Below are positions 1 to 9,848 of a stretch of DNA of 64,000 nucleotides, in pieces; the stretch's first letter is position 1; each line of letters starts with the position of its first letter. A model generated the notes under the pieces. It saw only the letters and a list, made by a program, of their open reading frames with translations. It was not told where the DNA came from and ran no database searches. Source of the stretch: Alloalcanivorax balearicus MACL04 (GTDB taxonomy: Bacteria > Pseudomonadota > Gammaproteobacteria > Pseudomonadales > Alcanivoracaceae). The position numbers and the translations under genes were made by a program. The stretch spans positions 1 through 64,000 of the forward strand of contig NZ_ARXS01000004.1 in the NCBI RefSeq assembly GCF_025532145.1. The letters are read 5' to 3'.

Positions 1-48
1 GGTAGCCATGTTCAAGGCAGGGTTGACAGCAACGGGCGAGTCCATACA

Positions 49-134
49 TAGGAGCTTGCCTTGCAAGCGAATTGAGCTCTGGGCATCCCGAGAGATTCGC
101 CAGCAGGGCTGGCTCCTACAGTGGCTTCGTAGCC
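49..134. repeat. Degenerate copy of REP-like palindromic repeat (family A)
   Basis: The segment downstream of ppk1 carries GGAGCTTGCCTTGCAAGCGAA on the left and, about 40 bases later, a diverged right arm ending CTCCTACAGTGGCTTCGTAG. It resembles the five better copies near 7.7, 15.7, 33.5, 39.4 and 41.5 kb. The right arm is eroded, so this looks like an old copy. It lies after the stop codon of ppk1. Confidence 0.6.
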
Positions 135-171
135 CCATCAATGGGAAGCTGCTGGCTCACGAGGAGGCCGG

Positions 172-2256
172 TCAACCGTTGCTCAGTGCTTCCAGCAAAG
201 CTTGTTGGGCCAGGAAAGGCTCCTCGCCAGCGGCTGGTTCGGCGCGGCGATAAATACCGTCGGCATTCAATATCCAGGCCTGGGTATTGTCGCGCAGGTA
301 GAAGAGCAGCCCTTCTTCCAATATCTGCTTCTTGAGTTTGGGGTCATTGACCGGGAAGCAGGTTTCCACCCGGTTGAACAGATTGCGGTCCATCCAGTCG
401 GCGCTGGCGCAGTACACCAGATCCTCGCCGGCATGGTGAAAATGGTAGATGCGGGTGTGTTCCAGGAAGCGGCCGATGATGGAGCGCACCCGGATATTTT
501 CCGACAAACCGGGGATGCCCGGCCGCAAACAACAGATCCCGCGCACGATCAAGTCAATCTCCACCCCTGCCTGGCTGGCCTGGTACAGCGCCTGCATGAT
601 GTGCTCTTCGGTGAGGGAGTTGAACTTGGCGATGATCCGCGCCGGTTTGCCGGCACGGGCCTGTTCGGTCTCGAACTCGATCCATTCCATCAGGCTTGGA
701 TGCAGGGTGAACGGTGCATGCTTGAGTTGCTTGAGCCGCGCCGCCTTGCCCATGCCGGTGAGTTCCTGAAAGATCTTGTGCACGTCCTGGCAGATTCCCG
801 GCTCGGCGGTGAGCAGCCCGTAGTCGGTGTAGAACTTGGTGGTTTTGGTGTGGTAATTGCCAGTGCCCAGATGGGCGTAGCGCTTCATGCCGTCGCCATC
901 CCGACGCAGCACCAGCAGCATTTTCGAGTGGGTTTTATAACCCACCACGCCGTACACCACGATGGCGCCGGCTTCCTGCAGGCGGCGGGCGCCCTCGATG
1001 TTGGACTCCTCGTCGAAGCGGGCGCGCAGTTCCACCACCGCGATGACTTCCTTGCCGTTACGGGCAGCGGTTTCCAGATGATCCAGAATTTCCGAGTTGG
1101 TGCCGGTGCGATACAGGGTTTGTTTGATCGCCAGAACCTTGGGATCCCGGGCCGCTTCGGCCAGCAGGTTGACCACCGGGCTGAAACTCTCGAACGGGTG
1201 GTGCAGCAGGATATCGCCCTGATCGATGGCATCGAAAATGCTTTCGTATTTGCGCACCGGCGCCGGCACCCGCGGGGTGAAAGGCGGATAGTGCAGGCGT
1301 GGCCGGTTGACGCTGGTGAACATGCGCGCCAGGTTCACCGGCCCATTGGCCTTATAGGCGTCCACCTGACCCAGTTCGAACTGTTCCAGCAGATAATCGA
1401 TCAGGTGCTGCGGGCAGTTGTCGGCCACTTCCAGCCGCACCTCATCGCCGTAGCGTCGGGACAGCAGCTCCCCTTTGAGCGCGCTGGCCAGATCCTCCAC
1501 GTCCTCGTCCACCTCCAGATCCGCGTTGCGGGTGACGCGGAACTGATAGCAGCCGGTGGCTTTCATGCCCGGAAACAGATCGCTGACGTGGGCATGGATC
1601 ATGGAGGAGAGAAAGATGAAATTATCATCGCCGTTTTCGCACACCTCGTCGGGCAGTCGGATCAGGCGCGGCAGTGAGCGCGGTGCGGGCACGATGGCCA
1701 GCCCCGTGGAGCGGCCGAAAGCGTCCTTGCCGTCCAGTGGCACGATGAAATTGAGACTCTTATTGACCAGTCGTGGGAACGGATGGGCCGGGTCCAGGGC
1801 GATGGGTGTGAGCACCGGGTAGACCTGGTCACGGAAGTATTTCTTGACCCATTCGGCCTGGGCGGTGTTCCAGTCTTCACGACGCAGGAAATGCACCCCC
1901 TCTTCCGCCAGCGCCGGCAGAATGATGCCCTGGAGAATATGATACTGGCGCTGCACCGCTTCATGGGTAATGCGAGAGATTTCCGCCAGCACCTCTTGGG
2001 GCAGCATGCCATCCGGTCCCGGCGTGCCGGTGCCGGTCTCCATCTGATTACGCAGCCCGGCCACCCGGATCTCGAAGAACTCGTCCATATTGGAGGAGAA
2101 AATCAGCAGGAAGTTGAGGCGCTCCATCAGGGGGTGGCGCTCATCCATGGCCTGCTCCAGTACTCGCAGATTGAACTGCAGCAGGCTCAGCTCGCGGTTG
2201 ATGTAGTTGTCGGCGTTACTCAAGTCCATGGACGGCTGATTGGCGTTGGCGTTCAT
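172..2256 (-). CDS. ppk1: Polyphosphate kinase 1
   Basis: Reversibly transfers the gamma phosphate of ATP onto inorganic polyphosphate at the inner face of the membrane. The 694-residue length is normal for Ppk1. The N-terminal domain has the family signature [12 protein letters not shown] and [14 protein letters not shown]. The phospholipase-D-like catalytic half has the YKTHSKML motif (His near residue 443, the expected phospho-His) and the YAHLGTGNY segment (His near 460). The start follows AGGATG at good spacing. A three-unit PhoB-type box lies just upstream, so phosphate-starvation control is likely. In Pseudomonas ppk neighbours hemB; here a TonB receptor gene separates them. The identification is secure. 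Confidence 0.97.
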   Translation of the reverse strand: MNANANQPSMDLSNADNYINRELSLLQFNLRVLEQAMDERHPLMERLNFLLIFSSNMDEFFEIRVAGLRNQMETGTGTPGPDGMLPQEVLAEISRITHEAVQRQYHILQGIILPALAEEGVHFLRREDWNTAQAEWVKKYFRDQVYPVLTPIALDPAHPFPRLVNKSLNFIVPLDGKDAFGRSTGLAIVPAPRSLPRLIRLPDEVCENGDDNFIFLSSMIHAHVSDLFPGMKATGCYQFRVTRNADLEVDEDVEDLASALKGELLSRRYGDEVRLEVADNCPQHLIDYLLEQFELGQVDAYKANGPVNLARMFTSVNRPRLHYPPFTPRVPAPVRKYESIFDAIDQGDILLHHPFESFSPVVNLLAEAARDPKVLAIKQTLYRTGTNSEILDHLETAARNGKEVIAVVELRARFDEESNIEGARRLQEAGAIVVYGVVGYKTHSKMLLVLRRDGDGMKRYAHLGTGNYHTKTTKFYTDYGLLTAEPGICQDVHKIFQELTGMGKAARLKQLKHAPFTLHPSLMEWIEFETEQARAGKPARIIAKFNSLTEEHIMQALYQASQAGVEIDLIVRGICCLRPGIPGLSENIRVRSIIGRFLEHTRIYHFHHAGEDLVYCASADWMDRNLFNRVETCFPVNDPKLKKQILEEGLLFYLRDNTQAWILNADGIYRRAEPAAGEEPFLAQQALLEALSNG

Positions 2257-2292
2257 GATGACATCCTGGCCCGGGGGGAGGCCATCTATTGG

Positions 2293-2321
2293 ATGACATT
2301 AATATGACATGGCAATGACAG
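2293..2321 (-). promoter_or_regulatory. PhoB binding site (Pho box) upstream of ppk1
   Basis: Read on the minus strand, the sequence has three direct repeats with an exact 11-base period: CTGTCAT, ATGTCAT and ATGTCAT, separated by 4-base AT-containing spacers. The PhoB half-site consensus is CTGTCAT repeated every 11 bases. The array ends 37 bases before the ppk1 ATG, leaving room for a -10 element and a short leader, as in PhoB-activated promoters. Binding is inferred from sequence only. Confidence 0.8.
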
Positions 2322-2450
2322 CCACAAATAGATTTTCGTCCAGCCCATGGATTGTTGTGGTCACCTCCGTGGGCACCTGTGGGTCGTCGCAGGTGACGTC
2401 AAAAAGGGCTAATGCAATTTTTGGAAATTTATCTGTTAATGCGCATCGTA

Positions 2451-2470
2451 GTGATAATTGTTATCATTTG
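2451..2470. promoter_or_regulatory. Fur box upstream of TonB-dependent receptor
   Basis: GTGATAATTGTTATCATTTG matches the GATAAT-n-ATTATC style Fur consensus; the core TGATAA-TTG-TTATCA is a perfect inverted repeat. It lies about 40 bases before the receptor start and probably overlaps the promoter, so iron-replete repression by Fur is expected. Confidence 0.8.
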
Positions 2471-2507
2471 ATGATCTTGCCAATGTCCATGCAGTATGGG
2501 AGTTATC

Positions 2508-4625
2508 ATGAATCATCACACAGTGACCGGGGTGCGCGGTGGGGGCCGTCCCCTTGGTTTGATCGGGGTATTGCTGCCCCTTTGGGCTTTTTTACCATCC
2601 CTGGCCTTGGCCGAGGAGGCCACCAATGTACTCGACCCGGTGGAGGTGAGCACGGACGCTCCCGAGCGCGAAAACTACATTGCGCTGGACCGGCCCGCCG
2701 CGGGCAGCAAACTGCCGGTGGCGGTGGAACGCCAGCCGTTCGCCATCGAGGTGGTGGACCGGGCAACCATGGAAGATACCGGCGCCAAGAATATCCAGGA
2801 TGCCTTGCTGTATTCACCCGGTGTGCATAGCGGTAACTTCGGCTTCGATACCCGGATCGACTCGGCTAAGGTGCGCGGGATGGAACCGTCGTTCTATGTC
2901 GACGGGCTGCGCTATCTGTACGGTTCCTACAATACGGTGCGCCCCAATCTGTACGCCCTGGAAAGTATCGAGGTTCTCAAGGGGCCTTCTTCCGTCCTGT
3001 ATGGACAATCGGAATTGGGCGGCATCATCAACGCCGTTTCCAAGTTGCCAAAAGCGGAAAAGCAGGGGGAGCTGTGGGCCCAAGTGGGTTCGTTCGATCG
3101 CAAGCAGATCGCCGCGGATGTCACCGGCCCGCTGTCGGAAGATGGCAGGCTGTTGTATCGGTTGGTGGCCCTCAAGCGGGACAGCGGTACGCAGGTGGAC
3201 CACGTCGACGACGATGGCTATTTGTTCGCGCCGTCCATCACCTGGCTGCCCACCGATGACACCACCATCAGCCTGTTGTTCAACAGTCAGGAGGATAACG
3301 GGGCGGTGTCCGCCCAGTTTCTGCCGTCCGAGGGCACCATCGATCCCGGTCCGTTGGGTGATATCGGGTCCGAAACCTTTGTCGGCGAGCCCGACTGGGA
3401 CCGCTATGACCGCCGCCGGGATGAGGTTTCGCTGCTGGTCGATCAGCGTCTTGACGAGCAATGGTCCATCGGCCTGACCGCACGTTATTCGGAGAGTGAC
3501 ACCGAGACCCGGGAGCATTGGGCCGCCATCGGCTCCCCGCCGGATGCCGACGGCATGATCAACCGGGCCATCTACATGTCCGACAAGGGCACGGAGGTGT
3601 TGAACTTCGACGTCCGCCTCAAAGGTAACATCGACGTGGGCGTTACCCACCACAACATCGTAATCGGAGTGGATCGGCAGGACGCGCTCTGGACCGAGGA
3701 CAACACCTTCTCCGGGGTGGGTACGCCGATCAACGTCTACGATCCGGTCTACGGCGACGTCAATTACGCGGCCCTTGATCCTCAGGACATGAACGACAAT
3801 GAGCTGAAACAGACGGGCGTTTACCTGGTCGATCACATGGAAGTGGGCCGCGTGGTGGTGTCCGGCGCCCTGCGTTATGACGACACCACCAGCACCACGC
3901 TGGTGGTGAATGGCGCGGACACCGACAAGGACGATCACGCCACCACCGGCCGTCTCGGCCTGATGTACCGGTTCGATTTTGGTTTGTCACCCTACATCAG
4001 CTATTCGGAATCGTTTGTTCCCAATCTGGGGACCTCCGGTGGTCAGTCGCTCGATCCCACCACCGGTGAACAGCGCGAGGCGGGCATCAAGTACCTTTCA
4101 CCCGCCAAGGATTGGGAAGTCACCGCCGCCTGGTTCGATATCGAGGAAACCAACCGGGTCATGACGTCGGGGACCAACCCCCAGGAGGTGGATCAAACCG
4201 GTGCCACCGCCGACGGCTGGGAAGTCGGTATCAAGAAACGGTGGCGCAACCTCAGCCTGTTGGCGAGCTACACCAAACTGGACGCCAAGCAGGATACCAG
4301 CGGGGAGCGGCTGCCCTTCGTCGCCGAGGAAGTTGCCTCCGCCTGGGGTAAATACGAAATGGAGAACGGCTTGCGCTTCGGTGCCGGTGTCCGCTACCAG
4401 GGAACGACCGTTGGCTACGATTACGGAAATGGTGTTGGGCCCGAGGTGCCGTCGGTGACGTTGTATGACGCCATGATCGGTTACACCACCGGGCCCTGGG
4501 ATTTCACTCTTACCGGCAAGAATCTGGCGGACAAGGAATACGTTTCCTGGTGCCGGGGCGAGGGCTATGACTGCGGTTATGGAGAGCGGCGGATGATCCT
4601 GGGGGATGTGCGTTACCGGTTCTGA
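2508..4625 (+). CDS. TonB-dependent siderophore receptor
   Basis: Outer-membrane gated porin that imports a ferric siderophore using energy from TonB-ExbBD. The protein is about 705 residues. The ATG at 2508 is preferred over the one four codons upstream because GGGAG sits five bases before it. Residues 1-35 form a signal peptide ending in LALAEE. A plug domain follows, with the typical NIQDALLYSPGV and VEVLKGPSSVLYGQ-like segments, then a 22-strand barrel ending in an aromatic residue (RYRF). There is no N-terminal signalling (STN) domain, unlike the receptor at 19.7 kb, so this one transports without transducing. The Fur box upstream supports an iron role. The ligand cannot be told from sequence. 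Confidence 0.92.
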   Translation: MNHHTVTGVRGGGRPLGLIGVLLPLWAFLPSLALAEEATNVLDPVEVSTDAPERENYIALDRPAAGSKLPVAVERQPFAIEVVDRATMEDTGAKNIQDALLYSPGVHSGNFGFDTRIDSAKVRGMEPSFYVDGLRYLYGSYNTVRPNLYALESIEVLKGPSSVLYGQSELGGIINAVSKLPKAEKQGELWAQVGSFDRKQIAADVTGPLSEDGRLLYRLVALKRDSGTQVDHVDDDGYLFAPSITWLPTDDTTISLLFNSQEDNGAVSAQFLPSEGTIDPGPLGDIGSETFVGEPDWDRYDRRRDEVSLLVDQRLDEQWSIGLTARYSESDTETREHWAAIGSPPDADGMINRAIYMSDKGTEVLNFDVRLKGNIDVGVTHHNIVIGVDRQDALWTEDNTFSGVGTPINVYDPVYGDVNYAALDPQDMNDNELKQTGVYLVDHMEVGRVVVSGALRYDDTTSTTLVVNGADTDKDDHATTGRLGLMYRFDFGLSPYISYSESFVPNLGTSGGQSLDPTTGEQREAGIKYLSPAKDWEVTAAWFDIEETNRVMTSGTNPQEVDQTGATADGWEVGIKKRWRNLSLLASYTKLDAKQDTSGERLPFVAEEVASAWGKYEMENGLRFGAGVRYQGTTVGYDYGNGVGPEVPSVTLYDAMIGYTTGPWDFTLTGKNLADKEYVSWCRGEGYDCGYGERRMILGDVRYRF

Positions 4626-4636
4626 TATGGAGAAGG

Positions 4637-4663
4637 GGAAGGCCGGCGTGTTTCCGGCCTTCC
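4637..4663. terminator. Hairpin between convergent TonB receptor and hemB
   Basis: GGAAGGCCGG, a 7-base loop, then CCGGCCTTCC: a perfect 10-bp stem in the short gap between two convergent genes. The T-run is weak on both sides (TTC only), so it may be a bidirectional terminator of modest strength. Confidence 0.6.
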
Positions 4664-4675
4664 TTCACCAGAGTC

Positions 4676-5692
<1,017 letters not shown>

Positions 5693-5876
5693 TTACCTTA
5701 CAGTGAGAGTCGTATTTGAAAGCCTTGGTTCATCAGCCTCGATGGGGACTCGGTAAGCCGATCGGCGCCAGGGCTCCGGGGCGCCGCTGGCTGTGACGTA
5801 ACAATCGCGAGATGATAGCGCGATGTGCGCAGGGCAGTTTACCAATGCCGGCAAAGTTGATCCATTGAGGAAGGCT

Positions 5877-6392
5877 ATGGGACGTTGGCGACCCCGGGGC
5901 AGCCCGGGTTCCAAATACATCACGCCCGAGGGCTATCAGGCCATGAACCGGGAATTGCAGACCCTGTGGAAAGAAACCCGTCCCCAGGTGACGCAGTCGG
6001 TACAGGAGGCCGCCGCCCAGGGGGACCGTTCGGAGAACGCCGAGTATATCTACGGCAAGAAGCAACTGCGCGAGATCGATCGCCGGATCCGCTTTCTCAG
6101 CAAACGCCTGGACGGCATGGTGGTGGTGGACCGGCCGCCGGAGGATACCGGCAAGGTCTTCTTTGGCGCCTGGGTGGAAGTGGAGGACGAGGATGGCAAG
6201 ATCCATCGGTACCGTCTGGTCGGGCCGGATGAGGCCGACGGCGGACGGGGTTACGTCAGCGTTGATGCGCCTCTGGCCCGTGCCTTGCTTGGCAAAAGGG
6301 AGGACGACGAAGCCTGGGTGAGAACCCCCGCCGGGGAACGTTGTCTCTACGTCAACAAAATCTGGTATCAGTTTCCGGAAGCAGCCCCATGA
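5877..6392 (+). CDS. greB: Transcription elongation factor GreB
   Basis: Stimulates transcript cleavage by backtracked RNA polymerase by inserting a coiled coil through the secondary channel. The 171-residue reading starts at the ATG at 5877, preceded by GAGGAAGG; an upstream ATG at 5823 has no ribosome site. The N-terminal coiled coil carries the family's acidic tip (QGDRSENAEY) followed by LREIDRRIRFLSKRL. The C-terminal FKBP-like domain has GKVFFGAWVEVE. The PEGYQAMNRELQTLW start and the ERP/TRPQVT segment point to GreB rather than GreA. A basic N-terminal tail (GRWRPRGSPG) adds about 12 residues. It is the first gene of an overlapping operon with a DUF502 gene and elbB. Confidence 0.93.
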   Translation: MGRWRPRGSPGSKYITPEGYQAMNRELQTLWKETRPQVTQSVQEAAAQGDRSENAEYIYGKKQLREIDRRIRFLSKRLDGMVVVDRPPEDTGKVFFGAWVEVEDEDGKIHRYRLVGPDEADGGRGYVSVDAPLARALLGKREDDEAWVRTPAGERCLYVNKIWYQFPEAAP

Positions 6393-7042
6393 AAGCGGAC
6401 CGAGGTTTCTGGTTTTTCGTGCGCAAATCGCTGATCGGCGGTGTCATCATTCTGCTGCCGATCTCGATCATCGCGTTCTTCTTCAAGTGGCTTTACGATG
6501 CGGTCACCAGCCTGATCGCGCCGTTCACCCGATTTGTGGTGCATACCTTCGGGTTGCCGAAGTTTGCCGCCGACTGGGTGGTGGTGGCGGTGCTGGTGGT
6601 GTTCTGTTTTCTGGTGGGCACCCTGGTGGCGACCCGTCTGGGAAGCTGGTTGTGGCAGCGCTTCGAGGCGCGCACCATGATCCGGCTGCCGGGCTACCGG
6701 CTGGTCAAGGAAATCATTCTTCAGGTTTTCGGCAAGGATGAGGACAGTCCTTTTCATCGGGGCGAAGTGGCCCAGATATGGCTGTACGGACGTCAGGCGG
6801 ACGTCTCGGTGATGGGTTTGATAACCTCGCACCATGGCAATGGCCGGGTGACCGTGTTCGTGCCCACCGGGCCCAATCCCACCACCGGTTTCATATACCA
6901 TGTGCACGAAGATCTGGTGACCCGGCACCCACAAGTGAGTGTCGAACAGATGATGAAATCCGTGGTGGCCTGCGGCGCTGGCAGTGGTCAGTTGTTGCGG
7001 GGTGACAGTGACGGATCCGAAATACGAGGAGAGCAATCATGA
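6389..7042 (+). CDS. DUF502 family inner-membrane protein
   Basis: A 217-residue membrane protein of the DUF502 family; its biochemical role is not established. Two hydrophobic segments are visible near residues 10-35 (VRKSLIGGVIILLPISIIAFFF) and 60-85, followed by a soluble C-terminal domain with the conserved GRVTVFVPTGPNPTTGF-type stretch. The start at 6389 overlaps the greB stop as ATGA, and its own stop overlaps the elbB start the same way, so the three genes are translationally coupled. Nothing in the sequence shows a catalytic motif. Confidence 0.85.
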   Translation: MKADRGFWFFVRKSLIGGVIILLPISIIAFFFKWLYDAVTSLIAPFTRFVVHTFGLPKFAADWVVVAVLVVFCFLVGTLVATRLGSWLWQRFEARTMIRLPGYRLVKEIILQVFGKDEDSPFHRGEVAQIWLYGRQADVSVMGLITSHHGNGRVTVFVPTGPNPTTGFIYHVHEDLVTRHPQVSVEQMMKSVVACGAGSGQLLRGDSDGSEIRGEQS

Positions 7043-7689
7043 AAGTGGCCGTATTACTGGCAGGCTGTGGCGTCTATGACGGCAGCGAAATCTATGAGAC
7101 CACCATTACCTTGCTGGCCCTGGATCGGGCCGGCGTGACCTATCAATGCATCGCGCCGGACATCGATCAGGCGCATGTGATCAATCACCTCACCGGCGAG
7201 GTGGACGAGGGCGAGACCCGCAATGTGCTCAAGGAAGCGGCGCGTCTGGCGCGTGGTGAAGTGATCGAGCTGGGTCAGGCGAAAGCGGAAGACTATGACG
7301 CCCTGATCGTGCCCGGTGGGTTCGGTGTCGCCAAGAACCTGTGTGACTTCGCCTTCAAAGGGGCGGAGATGAGCATCCATCCGCCGGTGAAGGACTTTAT
7401 TCAGGCCGTGCACGAGGCCGGCAAGCCAGTGGGCCTGATCTGCATTTCCCCGACCATGACCGGTCTGCTGTTCGGTGATGCCACCTGTACCATCGGCTCC
7501 AACACTGAGGTGGCCGCCGCCATCGAACAGATGGGCGGGCGTCATCAGCCGTGTCCGGTGGACGACTTTGTCGTTGATGAGGAAAACCGTTTGGTGACCA
7601 CGCCGGCCTACATGGAAGCCGGCAGCATCAAGGAAGCCGCCGCGGGGATCGAGAAGCTGGTGGGCAAGATCCTGTCGATGGCGGGTTAG
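7039..7689 (+). CDS. elbB: Glyoxalase-like protein ElbB (DJ-1/PfpI superfamily)
   Basis: A 216-residue DJ-1/PfpI-fold protein. E. coli ElbB (GlxB) has weak glyoxalase activity and was once linked to isoprenoid synthesis; the physiological role remains unclear. The family marks are present: AVLLAGCGVYDGSEIYE at the N terminus, INHLTGEV, DALIVPGGFGVAKNL, and the nucleophile elbow GLICISPT with the conserved Cys near residue 135. Translation starts in an ATGA overlap with the upstream DUF502 gene and has GAGGAGA ahead of it. The REP-like repeat at 7717 closes the operon. Confidence 0.92.
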   Translation: MKVAVLLAGCGVYDGSEIYETTITLLALDRAGVTYQCIAPDIDQAHVINHLTGEVDEGETRNVLKEAARLARGEVIELGQAKAEDYDALIVPGGFGVAKNLCDFAFKGAEMSIHPPVKDFIQAVHEAGKPVGLICISPTMTGLLFGDATCTIGSNTEVAAAIEQMGGRHQPCPVDDFVVDEENRLVTTPAYMEAGSIKEAAAGIEKLVGKILSMAG

Positions 7690-7716
7690 CCCCGGGAGTG
7701 GCTCCCGCATTGATGC

Positions 7717-7808
7717 GAAGCCGCTGTGGGAAGCTTGCTCGCAAGCGAAGTCCTTCCAGCATTTTGGAAACGCCTTCGCCGGCAAGCCGGCCTCCCACAG
7801 TGGCTTCG
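7717..7808. repeat. REP-like palindromic repeat (family A), diverged copy
   Basis: Left arm GAAGCCGCTGTGGGAAGCTTG and right arm CTCCCACAGTGGCTTC are inverted around a roughly 40-base centre that itself holds GCTCGCAAGCGAAG. It lies between the convergent genes elbB and yqcC. The arms match the clean copy at 15720 except for a few changes and one insertion in the left arm. Confidence 0.8.
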
Positions 7809-7842
7809 TCGCCATGCTGAGGGATCGGAGAAAGTGGGGATT

Positions 7843-8166
7843 CTACCCCGGAAAGTGGTCGTCGAATTCCTTCAGCACCGTCACCAGCGCCTCGGTGTCC
7901 TGAGGCAGATCCTTCAGCGCTTCCTCCGCCATCGGTGCCACGTCGCACTGCGCCGGCAGCGGGTATTCCCCTTCCAGCAGGGCCCGGAACCGGGCGATGA
8001 ACACCCATTGCAGCCACTGGCTGAACACCATGGTATCGGCGAAAAACGGGGTAACGCTCTCGAAGGCCTCGGGCTCCGGCGGCCGTGTTTCCCATAGATC
8101 CAGCCGTTGCAGTTCCCGTTGCAGTTGGTCGAGCAGGGTAGTGAGACGTTGCGTTTGATCAGTCAT
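7843..8166 (-). CDS. yqcC: YqcC family protein (DUF446)
   Basis: A 107-residue small all-helical protein of the YqcC/DUF446 family, of unknown function. The family signature is the segment FADTMVFSQWLQWVFIARF, with the conserved PFF-DTM and EWLQW-like residues, and LLEGEYPLPAQC after it. In many gammaproteobacteria yqcC sits next to truC; no truC is present here. Its ATG overlaps the 3' end of the HAD phosphatase gene by eight bases, so it is the last gene of the dapF-DUF484-xerC-HAD transcription unit. Confidence 0.85.
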   Translation of the reverse strand: MTDQTQRLTTLLDQLQRELQRLDLWETRPPEPEAFESVTPFFADTMVFSQWLQWVFIARFRALLEGEYPLPAQCDVAPMAEEALKDLPQDTEALVTVLKEFDDHFPG

Positions 8167-8866
8167 CGAACAGGGGCAGCAGGTCGGTGAGTTCGTGAAG
8201 GTTGTGGATGTAATGGCTCGGCTGGTCCAGATCCGAAGGCCAGGACAGATCGATCAGGTTGGCCCACACCGCATGGAAACCATGCTGACGTGCCGCGTCC
8301 ACATCCTCCAGTGGATGATCGCCCACGTGCACTGCCTGGGTGGCGGTGACGCCGGCGCTGTGCAGGGCGGCGCGGAACATGTCCGCTTCCGGTTTGCGTT
8401 TGCCGATGCTTTCCGCTGAATGGTGGAAAGCAAACAGATCGCGAATGCCGATTTGCTCCAGGTCGGCGTTGCCGTTGCTGAGCGCGCCCAAGGTGTAGCT
8501 GTCCGCCAGGGTTTCCAGCACCTCCAGCGCGCCGGGGAAAAAACTGACTTTATTGCGCGCTTCGTGGAACACCAGAAAGGCGTCCTGGGCGATGTGGCGG
8601 GCCTCGCGCTCGGCGAAACCGGCCTCGATGAAGGCCTGGGCCATGGCGTCCCGGCGCAGCCGGGTCAGATTATTGAGATAGTCCGGTTGCTCGCCGATCA
8701 GTTGGTCACGTACCGAGCGGATGCGCTCGGCGGTCAGCGCCGCGGACGCCTCCGGATGATGCTCGGCGATCCAGGCACCGCAGGTGCGTTCCGCCTGACG
8801 GATCACCTCGTCCACCGGCCAGAGGGTATTGTCCAGGTCGAAGGTGATCAGTTTCAGTCCAGTCAT
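8159..8866 (-). CDS. yigB: HAD-family phosphatase, YigB-like
   Basis: A 235-residue haloacid-dehalogenase hydrolase. In E. coli YigB dephosphorylates 5-amino-6-(5-phosphoribitylamino)uracil in riboflavin synthesis, among other substrates; that specificity is inferred here. Motif I is FDLDNTLWP near residues 9-16 (nucleophile Asp plus Asp two residues on), motif II is ALSNGNADL, motif III Lys is in GKRKPEADMF, and motif IV is HVGDHPLEDVDAA. Location after dapF, DUF484 and xerC is the conserved gammaproteobacterial order, which supports the YigB assignment over other HAD enzymes. A strong 15-bp hairpin separates it from xerC. Confidence 0.88.
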   Translation of the reverse strand: MTGLKLITFDLDNTLWPVDEVIRQAERTCGAWIAEHHPEASAALTAERIRSVRDQLIGEQPDYLNNLTRLRRDAMAQAFIEAGFAEREARHIAQDAFLVFHEARNKVSFFPGALEVLETLADSYTLGALSNGNADLEQIGIRDLFAFHHSAESIGKRKPEADMFRAALHSAGVTATQAVHVGDHPLEDVDAARQHGFHAVWANLIDLSWPSDLDQPSHYIHNLHELTDLLPLFDD

Positions 8867-8882
8867 AGGGAATCGGCGAACA

Positions 8883-8930
8883 GCGGGTTGATCGGGGCAG
8901 CAGGCTATCCACTATCCCCGATCAACCCGC
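8883..8930. other. Perfect 15-bp inverted repeat between xerC and yigB-like gene
   Basis: GCGGGTTGATCGGGG pairs perfectly with CCCCGATCAACCCGC across an 18-base loop. It fills nearly the whole 69-base gap between two genes on the same strand. There is no T-run, so it is more likely an RNA-processing or stability hairpin, or an attenuating terminator, than a standard intrinsic terminator. Confidence 0.75.
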
Positions 8931-8935
8931 CGTGA

Positions 8936-9844
8936 TCAATCGTCTTTCTTGCGCTGGGCGCGCGGGTGGGCGCCGTCGTAGATCCGTGCCAGATGCTGGA
9001 AATCCAGGTGGGTATAGACCTGGGTGGTGCTGAGATTGGCGTGGCCGAGTAACTCCTGCACCGCGCGCAGATCGCCGGAGGACTCCAGCAGATGGGTGGC
9101 GTAGGAATGGCGCAGCTTATGCGGGTGCAAATGCTCGCCAAGGCCCCGCTTAACCGCGGCCTGACGCAGCCGCTGCTGCACCGTGGCCGGTGACACCCGC
9201 CGTCCGCGCTGGCTGACGAACAAGGCCGGCTGGTCCGGGGATGTGAGCTGGCCCCGCACCGACAACCAGCGGCGCAGGGCGGCCAGGGCCGGCTTGCCCA
9301 CGGGCAGCAGACGGGTCTTGTTGCCCTTGCCGGTGACCCGTGCCTGGCCGGCGCTGATGTCGACGCTGTCCAGATTCAGGCTGATCAGTTCCGCCAGCCG
9401 CAGGCCGCAGCCATAGAGCAGCTCCATCATCGCCTGGTCGCGCCGGTCCAGAGGCGTGCCGCTGGCCTCTTCGCTATCGAGCAAATGGCGGGTTTGGTCG
9501 GCGTCCAGGGCCTTGGGCAACCGTTTGCCGCTTTTCGGAGCACGAATATCCAGGGCGGGGTTGTCGCTGACCCGGCCTTCCCGGATCAGGAAATGAAAAA
9601 AGGTGCGTAAAGTGGACAGCAGACGCTGCAGGCTTCGCCCGCCGAGACCCTCCCGGTGCAGTCGTGCCACCAGGGCACGCAGGTCGTGCACCGTGACGCG
9701 GCGCCAGTGGAGGCCGTCCAGGGCCTGTCGGGCGCGCTCAAGGTCACGGCGGTAATGTTTGACGGTGTTGGCGGAAAGCCGCCGTTCGCTGTCCAGATGA
9801 CGGATAAAATCCGCCACCCAATCAGCGTCGCTGGCGGCGGTCAC
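8936..9844 (-). CDS. xerC: Tyrosine recombinase XerC
   Basis: With XerD it resolves chromosome dimers at dif near cell division. Read from the GTG at 9844, five bases after the DUF484 stop, the protein is 302 residues, the usual XerC length; the in-frame extension further upstream lies inside DUF484 and is rejected. The N-terminal SAM-like core-binding domain (about 1-95) precedes the catalytic domain. Catalytic residues visible: Arg in [11 protein letters not shown], Lys in TGKGNKTR, His242 and Arg245 in HKLRHS, His268 in LLGHANL, and nucleophile Tyr277 in VYTH. Genomic order dapF-DUF484-xerC is the classical one. Confidence 0.95.
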   Translation of the reverse strand: MTAASDADWVADFIRHLDSERRLSANTVKHYRRDLERARQALDGLHWRRVTVHDLRALVARLHREGLGGRSLQRLLSTLRTFFHFLIREGRVSDNPALDIRAPKSGKRLPKALDADQTRHLLDSEEASGTPLDRRDQAMMELLYGCGLRLAELISLNLDSVDISAGQARVTGKGNKTRLLPVGKPALAALRRWLSVRGQLTSPDQPALFVSQRGRRVSPATVQQRLRQAAVKRGLGEHLHPHKLRHSYATHLLESSGDLRAVQELLGHANLSTTQVYTHLDFQHLARIYDGAHPRAQRKKDD

Positions 9845-9848
9845 GGGG

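Noticed and set aside
202-1677. Long open frame antisense to ppk1 (491 codons)
   Set aside because: It is the mirror of a secure ppk1 reading in GC-rich DNA, has no ribosome site, and its translation has no family resemblance.
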